Shown here in pieces: positions 1 to 8,365 of a stretch of DNA of 27,522 nucleotides. The stretch comes from Symbiobacteriaceae bacterium. GTDB taxonomy: Bacteria; Bacillota; JAAYKD01; WRDA01. Location: NCBI GenBank assembly GCA_009783675.1, contig WRDA01000004.1:1-27522 (forward strand). Reading direction: 5' to 3'. The position numbers and the translations under genes were made by a program. The notes beneath the pieces were generated by a model that was given only the letters and a program-made list of their open reading frames with translations, made no database searches and was not told where the DNA came from. Positions within the stretch are counted from its first letter, which is position 1; each line of letters opens with the position of its first letter.

Positions 1-756
1 CAGGCTCAGGGTTTGATCCTCAGCGGTCAGGTTGCAACAGATGGACAATCTGTCCTTAAAGCGGGGCAACTCCTTTCCTGCGATGCCAATCTTAGTCTGA
101 AAGCAGTCAATCATCCCTTTGTAAGCCGCGGAGGCGTCAAGCTCGCTAAGGCATTGCAGCAATTTACCATAGAACCTATGGGTAAGGTATGCCTGGATGT
201 CGGAGCGTCAACAGGCGGGTTTACAGATTGCTTGCTGCAAAATGGAGCTGACCTCGTTTATGCGGTGGATGTAGGCTATGGACAGTTAGCCTGGAAGCTA
301 CGCCAGGATAGTAGAGTCATTTGCCTCGAACGTAAAAACTTCCGTCATTTATCTAAAGATGAGATTCAGCATCCCATTGAGCTCGCAGTAGTCGATGTAT
401 CATTTATCTCGCTGGCTATGATCTTTCCGCGCCTCTCGGATTTTCTCTCTCCTGAAGGAGCAACAATCACTCTGGTCAAACCGCAATTTGAAGTCGGCCG
501 GGGGAAAGTCGGTAAGGGAGGAGTGGTACGAGATGCAACTCTGCATATAGAGGTATTGCTTAGATTAAAAAACACCGCTGCCAACCTGGGTTTCACTTTG
601 ACAGCACTCGACTGGTCTCCCATTAGAGGACCCCAGGGCAATATAGAATATCTTGCGCTCTGGCAACAGAGCCTTGAATCCTTAGTAGTTCATGAGACTG
701 ACATTGCTTCCACAGTAGCTCTCGCTCACAATTTCTTTATTATGGAGTCACATTAG
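1..756 (+). CDS. tlyA: TlyA-family rRNA 2'-O-methyltransferase (5' end cut by window)
   Basis: The reading frame is open from base 1, so the N-terminus and most of the S4 RNA-binding domain lie outside the window. The visible part starts at the end of the S4 domain and the linker (PFVSRGGVKLAKAL), typical of hemolysin-A/TlyA proteins. An FtsJ-like Rossmann methyltransferase domain follows, with the SAM loop LDVGASTGGFTDCLL, then AVDVGYGQLAWKL, DVSFISL and VKPQFEVGRGKVGKGGVVRD. The family methylates cytidine 2'-hydroxyls in 16S and/or 23S rRNA; many members are of uncertain specificity. The TTG at 13 is only an internal codon. It is followed after 21 nt by argR and recN, a standard Bacillota order, which supports the call. 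Confidence 0.93.
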   Translation, partial: QAQGLILSGQVATDGQSVLKAGQLLSCDANLSLKAVNHPFVSRGGVKLAKALQQFTIEPMGKVCLDVGASTGGFTDCLLQNGADLVYAVDVGYGQLAWKLRQDSRVICLERKNFRHLSKDEIQHPIELAVVDVSFISLAMIFPRLSDFLSPEGATITLVKPQFEVGRGKVGKGGVVRDATLHIEVLLRLKNTAANLGFTLTALDWSPIRGPQGNIEYLALWQQSLESLVVHETDIASTVALAHNFFIMESH

Positions 757-777
757 TAGAAGGGGAGGTCTCTACTG

Positions 778-1233
778 GTGAAAAACCGCCGTATACCATT
801 AATCAGACAGTTGATTAAAGAAAGCATCATCACAACCCAGTCGCAACTGCAACAGAAGCTGATGGAGCAGGGGGTGCAGGTTACTCAGGCTACGCTAAGT
901 CGAGATATCAAGATGATGGGTATCCAAAAGCGTTTTGATGAGTTTGGTGAACATCGATATTTCCTCTCCGAGGAGCCTGTTGCCTCGAGTCTTTCCAGTA
1001 GTAAATTGAGCCGGCTCTTAAGAGACTCCCTGGTTAATCTGCAGGCAGCGCAGAATCTGGTAGTCTTAAAGACGATACCAGGACATGCTCATGCGGTAGC
1101 TTCTCAATTCGATGCCCTGGAGTGGAAGGATCTGGTGGGATCGATTGCCGGTGATGACACTTTGCTTTTAATCACGAAGACAGCAGAGGATGCAATGGAC
1201 ATTCTCGGTCGTGTAGAGTCCATTATGGAGTAA
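778..1233 (+). CDS. argR: Arginine repressor ArgR
   Basis: This 151-residue protein has the normal length and layout of ArgR/AhrC. The N-terminal winged helix-turn-helix spans about residues 1-70, with a recognition helix around QVTQATLSRDIK. The C-terminal arginine-binding and hexamerisation domain ends with the AGDDTLLLI motif that supplies the ligand-binding acidic residues. In the family, the arginine-bound hexamer binds ARG boxes, represses arginine biosynthesis and often activates catabolism. The start is GTG at 778, preceded by AGGGGAGG. It lies between tlyA and recN, its common place in Bacillota, with only 3 nt to recN, so the two are probably co-transcribed. No arginine gene is visible in the window. 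Confidence 0.95.
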   Translation: MKNRRIPLIRQLIKESIITTQSQLQQKLMEQGVQVTQATLSRDIKMMGIQKRFDEFGEHRYFLSEEPVASSLSSSKLSRLLRDSLVNLQAAQNLVVLKTIPGHAHAVASQFDALEWKDLVGSIAGDDTLLLITKTAEDAMDILGRVESIME

Positions 1234-1236
1234 GGT

Positions 1237-2949
1237 ATGCTTCAGCGAATAGAAATCAGAAACTTTGCTCTGATCGAGAGTATGGACCTGGAACTGGGTG
1301 CAAAGGTCAATGTTTTTAGCGGTGAGACTGGTGCAGGTAAGTCTATCCTTCTTGATGCGCTGGCTTTTCTTCTGGGAGCGCGATCTAATCCCGGCTGGAT
1401 TCGCAACGGGAAGGACCGCATGAATGTAGCAGGTTCCTTTAAAGTGTCTCTTGGTAAACGAATAAAAAAGATAATTCATGATCAGGAGTTTGAGGGATAT
1501 GATCCGGATGCCTCCAGCTGTACTTTACATATCTGGAGGGAGTTACATCTCAACGGACGCAGTCAGGTTCGTGTCAACGGTCTGCCGGTTACGGTAACCT
1601 TTCTACGTTCTTTGGGCAATGAACTCATGGAGTTGCAAGGTCAGCAAGAAACACTGATGCTGTTACAAAACAGACACCATCTGGCGATTTTGGATCAATA
1701 TGGTGATTCCGCTCACCAGGAAACCCTGTTACACTACACTGATAGCTACGACTCATGGCTCAATGCTTCCCGCAAGCTTTCTCTGCTGGCTGAAGAAGCA
1801 CGCGAAGGCAATCGTTTGGAGGATCTCTGGCGCTTCCAGGTAGAGGAAATTGAACAAGCGACTCTGAGACCTCAGGAAGAAGAGCCTTTGATCCAACGTT
1901 TGCAGGTTCTACGTAACCTTGAACGTGTCGTGGTTTCGCTAAACGAAATCATTGGCCTGCTTTCTGGTCGGGACGAAGAGAAGGCGGCTTCTTCTTTGAT
2001 CTACCTGGCAAAACGCGAACTGGAGAACATCAGTCGCCTCGATGATACTCTTAAGCCCTGGACGGAGATGCTTGACACAATATACTGGCAAATCGATGAA
2101 TTGGATCGGGATCTGGAAAGCTACCTTGACACGTTGGATGCAGACCCAGGAGAATTGGAACGCCTGGAAGAACGACTCAGAGTAATCCGAAAATTGAAAA
2201 GTAAGTACGGAGACAACATTTCTGATGTTCTTGCTTACTGTGAAGATATACAGTTTAAGCTGGATACACTTGAGCGCCACGAGGAACATTTGCATGCATT
2301 GGAGGAAGAATGCCGCCTTCTGGAAGTGCAGTTGCTTAACAAGGGCCAACTACTCTCCCGTTCCAGGGCTGCCATGGCTGAAAGATTGCAGGAAGCTGTC
2401 ATGAACAACCTGAGTGAGCTAATGATGTCCCTTTGCCGTTTTGCAATATCCTTTAAGAAGACTCGCGATGAATCGGTATGGCAAAGATCCGGTCTGGAGA
2501 GCTGTGAATTCCTGATCGCACCAAACCCCGGGGAACCGTTGAAACCAATGGTGCAGATTGCCTCTGGTGGAGAACTCGCCAGAATCCTCCTGGCTCTTAA
2601 GAGCGCTCTGGTAGCCATAGAGATGCCCGATATTATGATATTCGATGAACCGGACAGCGGATTAAGCGGTACTGCTGTCAGAGCGATGGCTTCAGCGCTT
2701 AAACGTCTCGGTGAAAGCTGCCAGGTGCTGTTAGTCACACACCAGGCACCGGTAGCTGCTATCGCTGAGAGTCATTATCTACTCAGCAAAGAGACTCACG
2801 ATGATCAGACTTATACTCATGTGGAGCTTCTTAATCGCGAAGGTCGCCTACAGGAAATGGTTCGCCTTCTCGCATCTGATGAATCATCTCTGGCCGCACG
2901 TCGTCATGCAGAAGAGATGCTCGAGGTAAAGGAAGCAGAGTTATTCTGA
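1237..2949 (+). CDS. recN: DNA repair ATPase RecN
   Basis: This 570-residue SMC-like protein acts early in double-strand break repair, where RecN gathers and tethers DNA ends. The Walker A motif GETGAGKS is at residues 29-36. A long central coiled coil (about 150-400, rich in Glu, Leu and Arg) follows. The ABC signature ASGGELARI starts near 442, and Walker B with its catalytic glutamate (IMIFDEPDSGLSG) has D470-E471. The C-terminal H-loop region is LLVTHQAPVAA. Length matches the family (about 550-570). The ATG at 1237 lies 3 nt after the argR stop, and its ribosome binding site (GGAG) is inside the last argR codons, which suggests translational coupling. RecN genes are commonly LexA-controlled in Bacillota, but I see no separate promoter or SOS box here. 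Confidence 0.96.
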   Translation: MLQRIEIRNFALIESMDLELGAKVNVFSGETGAGKSILLDALAFLLGARSNPGWIRNGKDRMNVAGSFKVSLGKRIKKIIHDQEFEGYDPDASSCTLHIWRELHLNGRSQVRVNGLPVTVTFLRSLGNELMELQGQQETLMLLQNRHHLAILDQYGDSAHQETLLHYTDSYDSWLNASRKLSLLAEEAREGNRLEDLWRFQVEEIEQATLRPQEEEPLIQRLQVLRNLERVVVSLNEIIGLLSGRDEEKAASSLIYLAKRELENISRLDDTLKPWTEMLDTIYWQIDELDRDLESYLDTLDADPGELERLEERLRVIRKLKSKYGDNISDVLAYCEDIQFKLDTLERHEEHLHALEEECRLLEVQLLNKGQLLSRSRAAMAERLQEAVMNNLSELMMSLCRFAISFKKTRDESVWQRSGLESCEFLIAPNPGEPLKPMVQIASGGELARILLALKSALVAIEMPDIMIFDEPDSGLSGTAVRAMASALKRLGESCQVLLVTHQAPVAAIAESHYLLSKETHDDQTYTHVELLNREGRLQEMVRLLASDESSLAARRHAEEMLEVKEAELF

Positions 2950-3016
2950 CTTCATCCGTTTTTTCTCTTTAGTTTTTACCCTGAAAGACTTTTCCGGGAA
3001 CAACCAAGAGATTCCC

Positions 3017-3045
3017 TTGACATTGCTGAGGTCACTGTCTATAAT
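3017..3045 (+). promoter_or_regulatory. Consensus sigma-A promoter for rpsU
   Basis: The -35 box TTGACA (3017-3022) and the -10 box TATAAT (3040-3045) are both perfect and separated by exactly 17 bp. The expected start site is near 3052. A match this complete implies very strong constitutive transcription, fitting for a ribosomal protein gene. It is the clearest promoter in the window. Confidence 0.88.
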
Positions 3046-3058
3046 AGGATTGGACATG

Positions 3059-3076
3059 CATGCAGATGACTGCATG
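3059..3076 (+). promoter_or_regulatory. Leader hairpin near the predicted 5' end of the rpsU mRNA
   Basis: CATGCAG (3059-3065) and CTGCATG (3070-3076) form a perfect 7-bp stem closed by an ATGA tetraloop. It begins about 7 nt downstream of the predicted transcription start. A hairpin this close to the 5' end could protect the transcript from 5'-dependent decay or be a protein-binding site. Either role is inference. Confidence 0.5.
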
Positions 3077-3124
3077 ATTCCTATCTATTCATGGTTAACG
3101 TAGTTGGCGGAGGGAGGGAAGTCT

Positions 3125-3301
3125 ATGTCTGAAGTAAAAATCGGCAAGACGGAGACGCTGGAGAGCGCCCTCCGCAGGTTCAAGCGTCAATGCCAGCGCT
3201 CTGGCGTGCTCGCTGAGGTTCGTAAGCGTGAGCACTACGAGAAACCAAGTGTGAAAAAGAAGAAGAAGGCCGAAGCTGCCAGGAAACGTAAGTTCAAGTA
3301 G
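3125..3301 (+). CDS. rpsU: Small ribosomal subunit protein bS21
   Basis: This 58-residue, very basic protein has the standard bS21 pattern: an N-terminal strand and acidic stretch, then SALRRFKRQCQRSGVL, and a Lys/Arg-rich tail. bS21 sits near the 3' end of 16S rRNA on the 30S platform and helps mRNA base pairing in initiation. I chose the ATG at 3125 because the purine-rich ribosome binding site GGAGGGAGG (3109-3117) lies 7 nt upstream. The frame extends to 3104, but that start would precede the ribosome binding site. A consensus promoter and hairpin lie just upstream, so rpsU appears to begin its own transcript. Confidence 0.95.
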   Translation: MSEVKIGKTETLESALRRFKRQCQRSGVLAEVRKREHYEKPSVKKKKKAEAARKRKFK

Positions 3302-3366
3302 GGTATTGTTGATCTTTTCTCCCTTGCAGGAGCGAAAACCTGGCAACTGGATAGTTAGTCTGCACC

Positions 3367-3412
3367 ATGGAGAGAAACAGCGAGCAAGAGCGCGCATGGT
3401 TCTCTCCATTTT
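3367..3412 (+). terminator. Terminator-like hairpin between rpsU and phoH
   Basis: ATGGAGAGAA (3367-3376) pairs perfectly with TTCTCTCCAT (3400-3409), a 10-bp stem with a 23-nt loop, and the 3' arm runs into a four-T stretch (3409-3412). The T run is short and the loop large, so termination is probably partial. No promoter is evident between it and phoH, so readthrough from rpsU may supply the downstream genes. Confidence 0.55.
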
Positions 3413-3435
3413 AAAAGGAGTGATTAAGAAGCTTA

Positions 3436-4410
3436 GTGAGTGAAATTACAAAGAAAAAGCTGGTACTCCAGGATGCTCAGGAAGCTCTCAAGCTCTTTGG
3501 CCATCATGAAGAACACCTTCGCTATATAAGAGAGATTCTGGAGATTGAGGCATACGCCCGGGGTACCGAACTCCTTTTGTCCGGACCTCCAGAGAAAGTC
3601 GATCTTGCGGAGCGACTCATGCAGAATCTCCTGGTTTATATTCGACAGGGTAGTCACCTTGGATCCCGTGAAATTGTCTACGCTCTGCGCATGGCAGTCG
3701 CAGGCGAACTAGAGGGTTTGGCGGCTCTTTTTGGCGAAGTAGTTTATGCAACTTATCGTGGCAAGCAAATCCGACCAAAGACTCTGGGGCAAAAACAGTA
3801 CCTCGATGCCCTGAAGTCAGATGATATCGTCTTTGGTATTGGCCCGGCTGGTACGGGGAAAACCTACCTGGCTATGGCGATGGCTCTGGCTGCATTCAAG
3901 GAGAAACGCGTACAAAGGCTGATTTTGTGTCGTCCCGCAGTGGAAGCAGGGGAGCGTTTGGGATTTCTTCCCGGTGATCTTCAGGAGAAAGTGGACCCCT
4001 ACCTACGGCCGCTCTATGATGCTCTGTATGATATGATTGGTATAGAGCTGTTCCAGCGTTACCTGGAGAAAAGAGTGATCGAAGTAGCGCCTCTGGCATA
4101 TATGCGTGGTCGAACTCTGGATGATGCATTCATCATCCTCGACGAAGCTCAAAATACTACAAGTGAACAGATGAAGATGTTTCTGACCCGCATGGGTTTC
4201 GGTTCTAAGGTTGTCGTCACCGGTGATATAACCCAGATCGATCTGCCTCACGGGACCCCTTCAGGCTTGCTCGAAGCGCGAAAAATCCTGCAGGATGTCC
4301 CTGGGATTGGTATTGTCTACTTAACAGACCGGGATGTGGTGAGGCATCAACTGGTGCAAAAAGTGATTCTTGCCTATGAAAAATTCGACTCCTCCAGACA
4401 ATCCTCCTGA
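3436..4410 (+). CDS. phoH: PhoH-family ATPase
   Basis: This 324-residue cytoplasmic P-loop ATPase of the PhoH/PhoL family has the expected length. The short N-terminal region resembles the usual KH-like part (about 15-75). Walker A GPAGTGKT is at 136-143, and Walker B with the catalytic acid (IILDEAQNTT) has D236-E237. The conserved ARGTELLLSG-like N-terminal segment, the RPAVEAGERLGFLPGDLQEKVDPYLRP-type segment and VVTGDITQIDLP are all present. Family members are linked to RNA metabolism and ribosome maturation and are very often beside ybeY, as here two genes on. The start is GTG at 3436, the first start after an in-frame stop. AAAGGAG lies 15 nt upstream, a rather long spacing. The exact biochemical role of the family is unsettled. 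Confidence 0.92.
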   Translation: MSEITKKKLVLQDAQEALKLFGHHEEHLRYIREILEIEAYARGTELLLSGPPEKVDLAERLMQNLLVYIRQGSHLGSREIVYALRMAVAGELEGLAALFGEVVYATYRGKQIRPKTLGQKQYLDALKSDDIVFGIGPAGTGKTYLAMAMALAAFKEKRVQRLILCRPAVEAGERLGFLPGDLQEKVDPYLRPLYDALYDMIGIELFQRYLEKRVIEVAPLAYMRGRTLDDAFIILDEAQNTTSEQMKMFLTRMGFGSKVVVTGDITQIDLPHGTPSGLLEARKILQDVPGIGIVYLTDRDVVRHQLVQKVILAYEKFDSSRQSS

Positions 4411-4536
4411 CATGTAAATAACAGTGAGGAAAACTATCAAAGCTTTCGTTTACAAAAAATCAGTTGCTTATCACACATGCATTCATACCATCAAATGTTA
4501 GTAATCCAAGCAGCCGCTGAGGAAGGAGAACCCCTG

Positions 4537-6675
4537 ATGGATAGAGCGCCAATAGAGCTTCCCAAACTGGAGGAAGAGTTGTCTCTTATTGATGAGCCAG
4601 CTCTTCCCTGGCTTAGTGGGCGATGCTTCCTGCTCCTGCTACTGTTTTGGTTTCTATCTGTAGTCCTGATAATCCCAACGGTACTACCACACTATATCAA
4701 CGCCGAGATAGGTCAACCTATTACACAGGATGTCATCGCTCCTCGTTCGGTGATCGATCGTTACGAGACTGAGCAAAGGCAAAAGAGGGCTCGTGATGGC
4801 GTTGCTGCGGTCTTTCACCATGATCAGAGTGTTGGTCTGCGGGTTGAAGAACGTCTGAACTCTTTTCTACAAGGTGTCTCTAATGCTCACTCCCTTTATG
4901 CGGACTCTGCGATGCGTATCATTCAAATAGAGCGTATCATTCCTGCAGAATGGACCTTAAGTAAACTGGCTATCGAGTTACTTGCCGATACTGATGCCAC
5001 CGGATTAGAAGTTCTGCAATCCAACCTTCTGGAGGTTCTGCGGGAGAGGTATGCTGATGATATCGAACAAAGTAACTATAACACGCATCGTTTCCTGGCT
5101 CAGGATCGTCTGGTCAGCCTGATTACCGGAGATGATGAACTGTTTTTCATCGCCAGAGAACTCCTCGACCAGTTAATAGAAATTAACTTCTTAGTGGATG
5201 AGAAAGCAACCGAAGATGCCAAAAGTGAGGCCGCAGCTGCAGTGCGCGAGGTTATGGTCCAGCATGGTGAGAGTATCCTACGTAATGGAGACATTGTTAA
5301 CGAGCGAACCTTTATGATCTTGCAGGATCTGGGCATGCTCGACACAGGAGCAGACTGGGAACTCATTGGTGCAATCTGCGGTGCTCTCTTTTGCCTGTAT
5401 GTGTTGCTGGTAGCTATCCTGCGGCTCTTTGCTCCGGAAATCCTTACTGCAGCTAATAAATTAGCAGTCATTGGCTTGTTAATTGTCTTTACCCTCGCTG
5501 TGGGAAGGACCGTAATGCTAATTACTCCCGAGGCACTCGTTCTGATTCCAGTCCCGGCAGCTGTCCTTATTATCGCAGTTCTTTTCGATATCCCTCTTGC
5601 TCTCTCAGTAGGCGTGATCATCAGCCTTATATCCTGCTTCCTAATGTTAAGCGATATCATCTGCCTGCATCTCTTCCTGGTCGGAAGTATAGCTGCTCTG
5701 TTCGGGAGCCGAAATCTCCACCAACGCACCGATCTGTTAGTCATCGGATTACGTATAGGATTGGCTCAAGCCATTGTGATTTTTACCCAGGGCGCTCTCG
5801 CCTCCCAAATATCCGTGGAGATGCTGCCTTTGGCAGGAATGGGCCTGCTTAGCGGTCTGATTGCCGGGTTTCTGGCTCTGGGATTACTGCCATTCTTCGA
5901 AGGAGTTTTCCAGCTTATCTCCGGATTAAAGTTGCTGGAACTTGGTAACCCTAATCATCCTTTATTGCGTAAATTGATGATGGAAGCTCCAGGCAGTTAC
6001 CAACACAGCATCATGGTGTCTAATCTGGCTGAAATGGCCTGTGACGAAATCAAGGCTAACTCCTTGTTGGCGAGAGTAGGAGCCTTCTTTCATGATATAG
6101 GTAAGACTAAACGTCCGGTATATTTTGTAGAAAACCAACTGCAAAGAGAAAACCCCCATGATCAGCTGAGACCCCTGGTTTCTGCAGCCATTTTATTTGC
6201 GCATGTAAAAGATGGCGTCGAACTCGGCATGGAGCATAAGCTACCGGAGCAGATATTACAGTTTATCCGCTCTCATCATGGGACTTCTGAGGCTGGGTAT
6301 TTTTACCGTCGAGCTGTTGCAGAAGCTAAAGATGGCGATGTGATTCTCAACGAAGACTTTCGCTACCCGGGACCTAAACCTCCCAACCGTGAAGTAGCTG
6401 TGGTTATGTTAGCAGATGCCTGCGAGGCGACCGTGCGAACCCTGGATGATCCCTCCGAGGAGAATATAACCCGAACAGTGCAACGCATCTGTCGCGAAAG
6501 GCTTAATAACGGCCAGCTGGATGATTCGGATCTTACCATTCGGGACTTAAACCGGGTGATGGTTACTCTAGCCAAAGCTTTACTCAGTGTATATCATCGA
6601 CGAATCCAGTATCCGCAGGCAGTACAACCTACTAATGAGGATCCTGGAGTCGTGTCAGAGAAGAAGCCAACTTGA
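4537..6675 (+). CDS. pgpH: 7TM-HD family cyclic-di-AMP phosphodiesterase (PgpH/YqfF type)
   Basis: This 712-residue membrane protein shows the full 7TMR-HDED layout. It has an N-terminal membrane segment (about 25-50), an extracellular domain of about 220 residues, and then a seven-helix membrane block (roughly 275-480). The cytoplasmic HD phosphohydrolase domain contains the metal-binding H490, H519-D520 (FFHDIGK), HHGT and the late D of LADACEA. PgpH-type members hydrolyse c-di-AMP to pApA and so affect osmolyte and potassium balance and wall homeostasis. Substrate specificity here is inferred from family membership. I chose ATG at 4537 because AAGGAG lies 8 nt upstream. The frame runs 20 residues further to 4477 without a good ribosome binding site. 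Its last codons overlap the frame that leads into ybeY. Confidence 0.93.
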   Translation: MDRAPIELPKLEEELSLIDEPALPWLSGRCFLLLLLFWFLSVVLIIPTVLPHYINAEIGQPITQDVIAPRSVIDRYETEQRQKRARDGVAAVFHHDQSVGLRVEERLNSFLQGVSNAHSLYADSAMRIIQIERIIPAEWTLSKLAIELLADTDATGLEVLQSNLLEVLRERYADDIEQSNYNTHRFLAQDRLVSLITGDDELFFIARELLDQLIEINFLVDEKATEDAKSEAAAAVREVMVQHGESILRNGDIVNERTFMILQDLGMLDTGADWELIGAICGALFCLYVLLVAILRLFAPEILTAANKLAVIGLLIVFTLAVGRTVMLITPEALVLIPVPAAVLIIAVLFDIPLALSVGVIISLISCFLMLSDIICLHLFLVGSIAALFGSRNLHQRTDLLVIGLRIGLAQAIVIFTQGALASQISVEMLPLAGMGLLSGLIAGFLALGLLPFFEGVFQLISGLKLLELGNPNHPLLRKLMMEAPGSYQHSIMVSNLAEMACDEIKANSLLARVGAFFHDIGKTKRPVYFVENQLQRENPHDQLRPLVSAAILFAHVKDGVELGMEHKLPEQILQFIRSHHGTSEAGYFYRRAVAEAKDGDVILNEDFRYPGPKPPNREVAVVMLADACEATVRTLDDPSEENITRTVQRICRERLNNGQLDDSDLTIRDLNRVMVTLAKALLSVYHRRIQYPQAVQPTNEDPGVVSEKKPT

Positions 6676-6740
6676 TAACCAGGCAAGCCGGAGAAGGGGA
6701 GGATATATTGTCGGAGGTGGCAGGGGAGAGAAGAACAGGA

Positions 6741-7226
6741 ATGAGGCATCGCATCACAATTATAGATGAACAGGATACTTTACCTATTACTTTACAAAAC
6801 AGGAATCTGATCCGCAAGGCTATTCGTCTGGTGCTTAAGGATGCTGCCATCATAAACAGTGTCGAATTGACAGTTCTCTTCGTGAATACTGCAGAGATGA
6901 GACGCTTTTGCCTGACTTATACCGGTCAGGATAAGGTAACCGATGTATTATCCTTTCCGGTGGAGGACGCTTCTGCTCAGCTGATTTTACCTCAGAATCT
7001 GGTTTTCAGACCACTGGGAGATATAGTGATCTCTCCTGAAGTAGCCGCCATTAATGCTACAGAACAGGAACATACTATTATAAGAGAAGTTGTATGGCTG
7101 GCTGTCCACGGCTTACTTCATCTTCTCGGCTACAATCATGGCGATAATGAAAATGATGAAGCCCTGGCAGAAATGATATGTATTCAGGATACTGTTGTCC
7201 AGCGTACCCTTAAGGATGTAAAATGA
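6741..7226 (+). CDS. ybeY: Endoribonuclease YbeY
   Basis: This 161-residue metalloprotein carries the UPF0054 signature H-x3-H-x5-H (H123, H127 and H133 in HGLLHLLGYNH), which binds zinc. The upstream TDVLSFP motif and GDIVISPEVA strand are also typical. YbeY is needed for 16S rRNA 3'-end maturation and ribosome quality control and works with Era. The ATG at 6741 gives a family-typical N-terminus (MRHRITIIDEQ) with GGGGAG upstream. A TTG at 6708, preceded by AAGGGGAGG, is a credible alternative that would add 11 residues. It overlaps era by 4 nt (ATGA), so translation is coupled. Confidence 0.93.
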   Translation: MRHRITIIDEQDTLPITLQNRNLIRKAIRLVLKDAAIINSVELTVLFVNTAEMRRFCLTYTGQDKVTDVLSFPVEDASAQLILPQNLVFRPLGDIVISPEVAAINATEQEHTIIREVVWLAVHGLLHLLGYNHGDNENDEALAEMICIQDTVVQRTLKDVK

Positions 7227-8146
7227 AAACCAGTGAACTCTTTCACTCAGGCATGGTGACGCTAATCGGGAGAACCAATGTAGGAAAATCGACACTTATT
7301 AACTGCTTGGTTGGAGATAAAGTGTCGATTATCTCTGATAAACCGCAAACTACGCGGAATCGTATTCATTGTATACTTACCAGGCAGAATGGACAGGCCA
7401 TCTTCCTGGATACTCCCGGATTACATACCCCCAAGTCGCGTTTAGGCGAGCGAATGAATCAGTATGCTCTGGAAAGTCTGCGTGAGGTCGACCTAATCCT
7501 TTTTATCACGACTGCAGAGTTTCTCAAACCTGGTAAGGGTGACCTGCGCATCATCCAGCAACTGAAACCAATACCTGTCACAAAGTTCCTGGTAATTAAT
7601 AAATCCGACCTGGTTAGTAGAGAAGCGTTGGCGGAATGCAGTGAGAGGTTTTTTAATCTCGCTGATTGGGGGAGAGTGTTTTTTACCTCTGCACTGAACT
7701 GTAGTGGCCTGGAGGCTTTGAGCGACAGCATTTTTGAAACACTGCCAGAGGGACCACTCTATTATCCTGCAGATATGATGATCGATCAACCCGAACGTTT
7801 TCTGATCAGCGAGATTATCCGGGAAAAAGTGTTGCAACTAACCAGACAGGAAGTTCCTCATGGTGTAGCTGTTATCGTGGAAGGCATGCAGGATATCACA
7901 CGTGAGGGTTCGCTCCTAAACTATACTCGTATTGAAGCAACGATCTACGTTGAGCGAGAGAGTCCAAAAGGTATAATTATCGGATCCGGAGGAAGTATGC
8001 TTAAAGCCATCGGGAGTCAAGCCCGCAGTGATTTGGAAAAACTCCTTGGTCAACAGGTCCATCTCGATTTGAGGGTTAAGGTGCGTAAAGACTGGCGTGA
8101 TTCAGAGTTTTCTTTACGAGAGTTTGGTTATCGCCGTAATCTCTGA
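7223..8146 (+). CDS. era: GTPase Era
   Basis: This 307-residue GTPase shows all the G motifs: G1 GRTNVGKS (16-23), the TTRNRI switch I region, G3 DTPG (63-66), G4 NKSD (126-129) and an SAL G5. A C-terminal KH domain (about 200-300) contains GIIIGSGGSMLK. Era binds the 3' end of 16S rRNA and chaperones 30S assembly. It follows ybeY by a 4-nt overlap. In many Bacillota dgkA and cdd lie between these two; they are absent here. It is the last gene of the plus-strand run, and the next gene is convergent. Confidence 0.97.
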   Translation: MKTSELFHSGMVTLIGRTNVGKSTLINCLVGDKVSIISDKPQTTRNRIHCILTRQNGQAIFLDTPGLHTPKSRLGERMNQYALESLREVDLILFITTAEFLKPGKGDLRIIQQLKPIPVTKFLVINKSDLVSREALAECSERFFNLADWGRVFFTSALNCSGLEALSDSIFETLPEGPLYYPADMMIDQPERFLISEIIREKVLQLTRQEVPHGVAVIVEGMQDITREGSLLNYTRIEATIYVERESPKGIIIGSGGSMLKAIGSQARSDLEKLLGQQVHLDLRVKVRKDWRDSEFSLREFGYRRNL

Positions 8147-8194
8147 CCCAAAATGTCTTTACTGAATGGTTATTGCAGGTAACGAGCTACATTT

Positions 8195-8228
8195 CTAACT
8201 TCTCAAAATATTGATTTTGAGAAGTTAG
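8195..8228. repeat. Perfect 15-bp palindrome with a 4-nt loop
   Basis: CTAACTTCTCAAAAT (8195-8209) is followed by ATTG and the exact inverse complement (8214-8228), with no mismatch. It starts 48 nt after the era stop in a convergent intergenic region, where a shared terminator would be expected. No real T run follows on either strand. It could be a Rho-independent-like stop using the T stretch inside its own arm, a protein-binding site, or an mRNA 3'-end stabiliser. Confidence 0.6.
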
Positions 8229-8257
8229 CTTGCTTTAATATACTTGGGAGAATCCAA

Positions 8258-8293
8258 GATGCTTCCCTGCTTAGACATGAACAAGGAAGCATC
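8258..8293. terminator. Possible terminator hairpin between era and the convergent aminotransferase gene
   Basis: GATGCTTCC (8258-8266) and GGAAGCATC (8285-8293) form a perfect 9-bp stem with an 18-nt loop. It lies 72 nt beyond the aminotransferase stop codon. No strong T run follows on either strand, so its efficiency as a terminator is doubtful. Together with the palindrome at 8195-8228 it accounts for most of the structure in this 219-nt gap. Nothing coding is apparent there. Confidence 0.35.
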
Positions 8294-8365
8294 CGGAGTA
8301 AACGTTCAACCCTTTCCACTAAGGCTATCTTAATGACCAAACCCTGGCACAGTTTTCATTAAGCG

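Noticed and set aside
2979..2998. Hairpin CCCTGAAA/TTTCCGGG after recN as a terminator
   Set aside because: The stem is short with a mismatch, and no T run follows; the T-rich stretch lies upstream of it.
4449..4477. TTTACA at 4449 as a promoter for the 7TM-HD gene
   Set aside because: No acceptable -10 box lies 16-18 bp downstream.
5100..5744. Long open frame (214 codons) on the minus strand inside the 7TM-HD gene
   Set aside because: Very rich in Ser, Arg and Thr, no recognisable domain, lies opposite a clear membrane-protein gene; it is a shadow of codon usage in that gene.
6672..6740. Upstream starts for ybeY (TTG at 6672 and TTG at 6708)
   Set aside because: The ATG at 6741 gives the family-typical N-terminus. 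The TTG at 6672 would overlap the previous gene and lacks a ribosome binding site; the TTG at 6708 has a good one and is kept only as an alternative.
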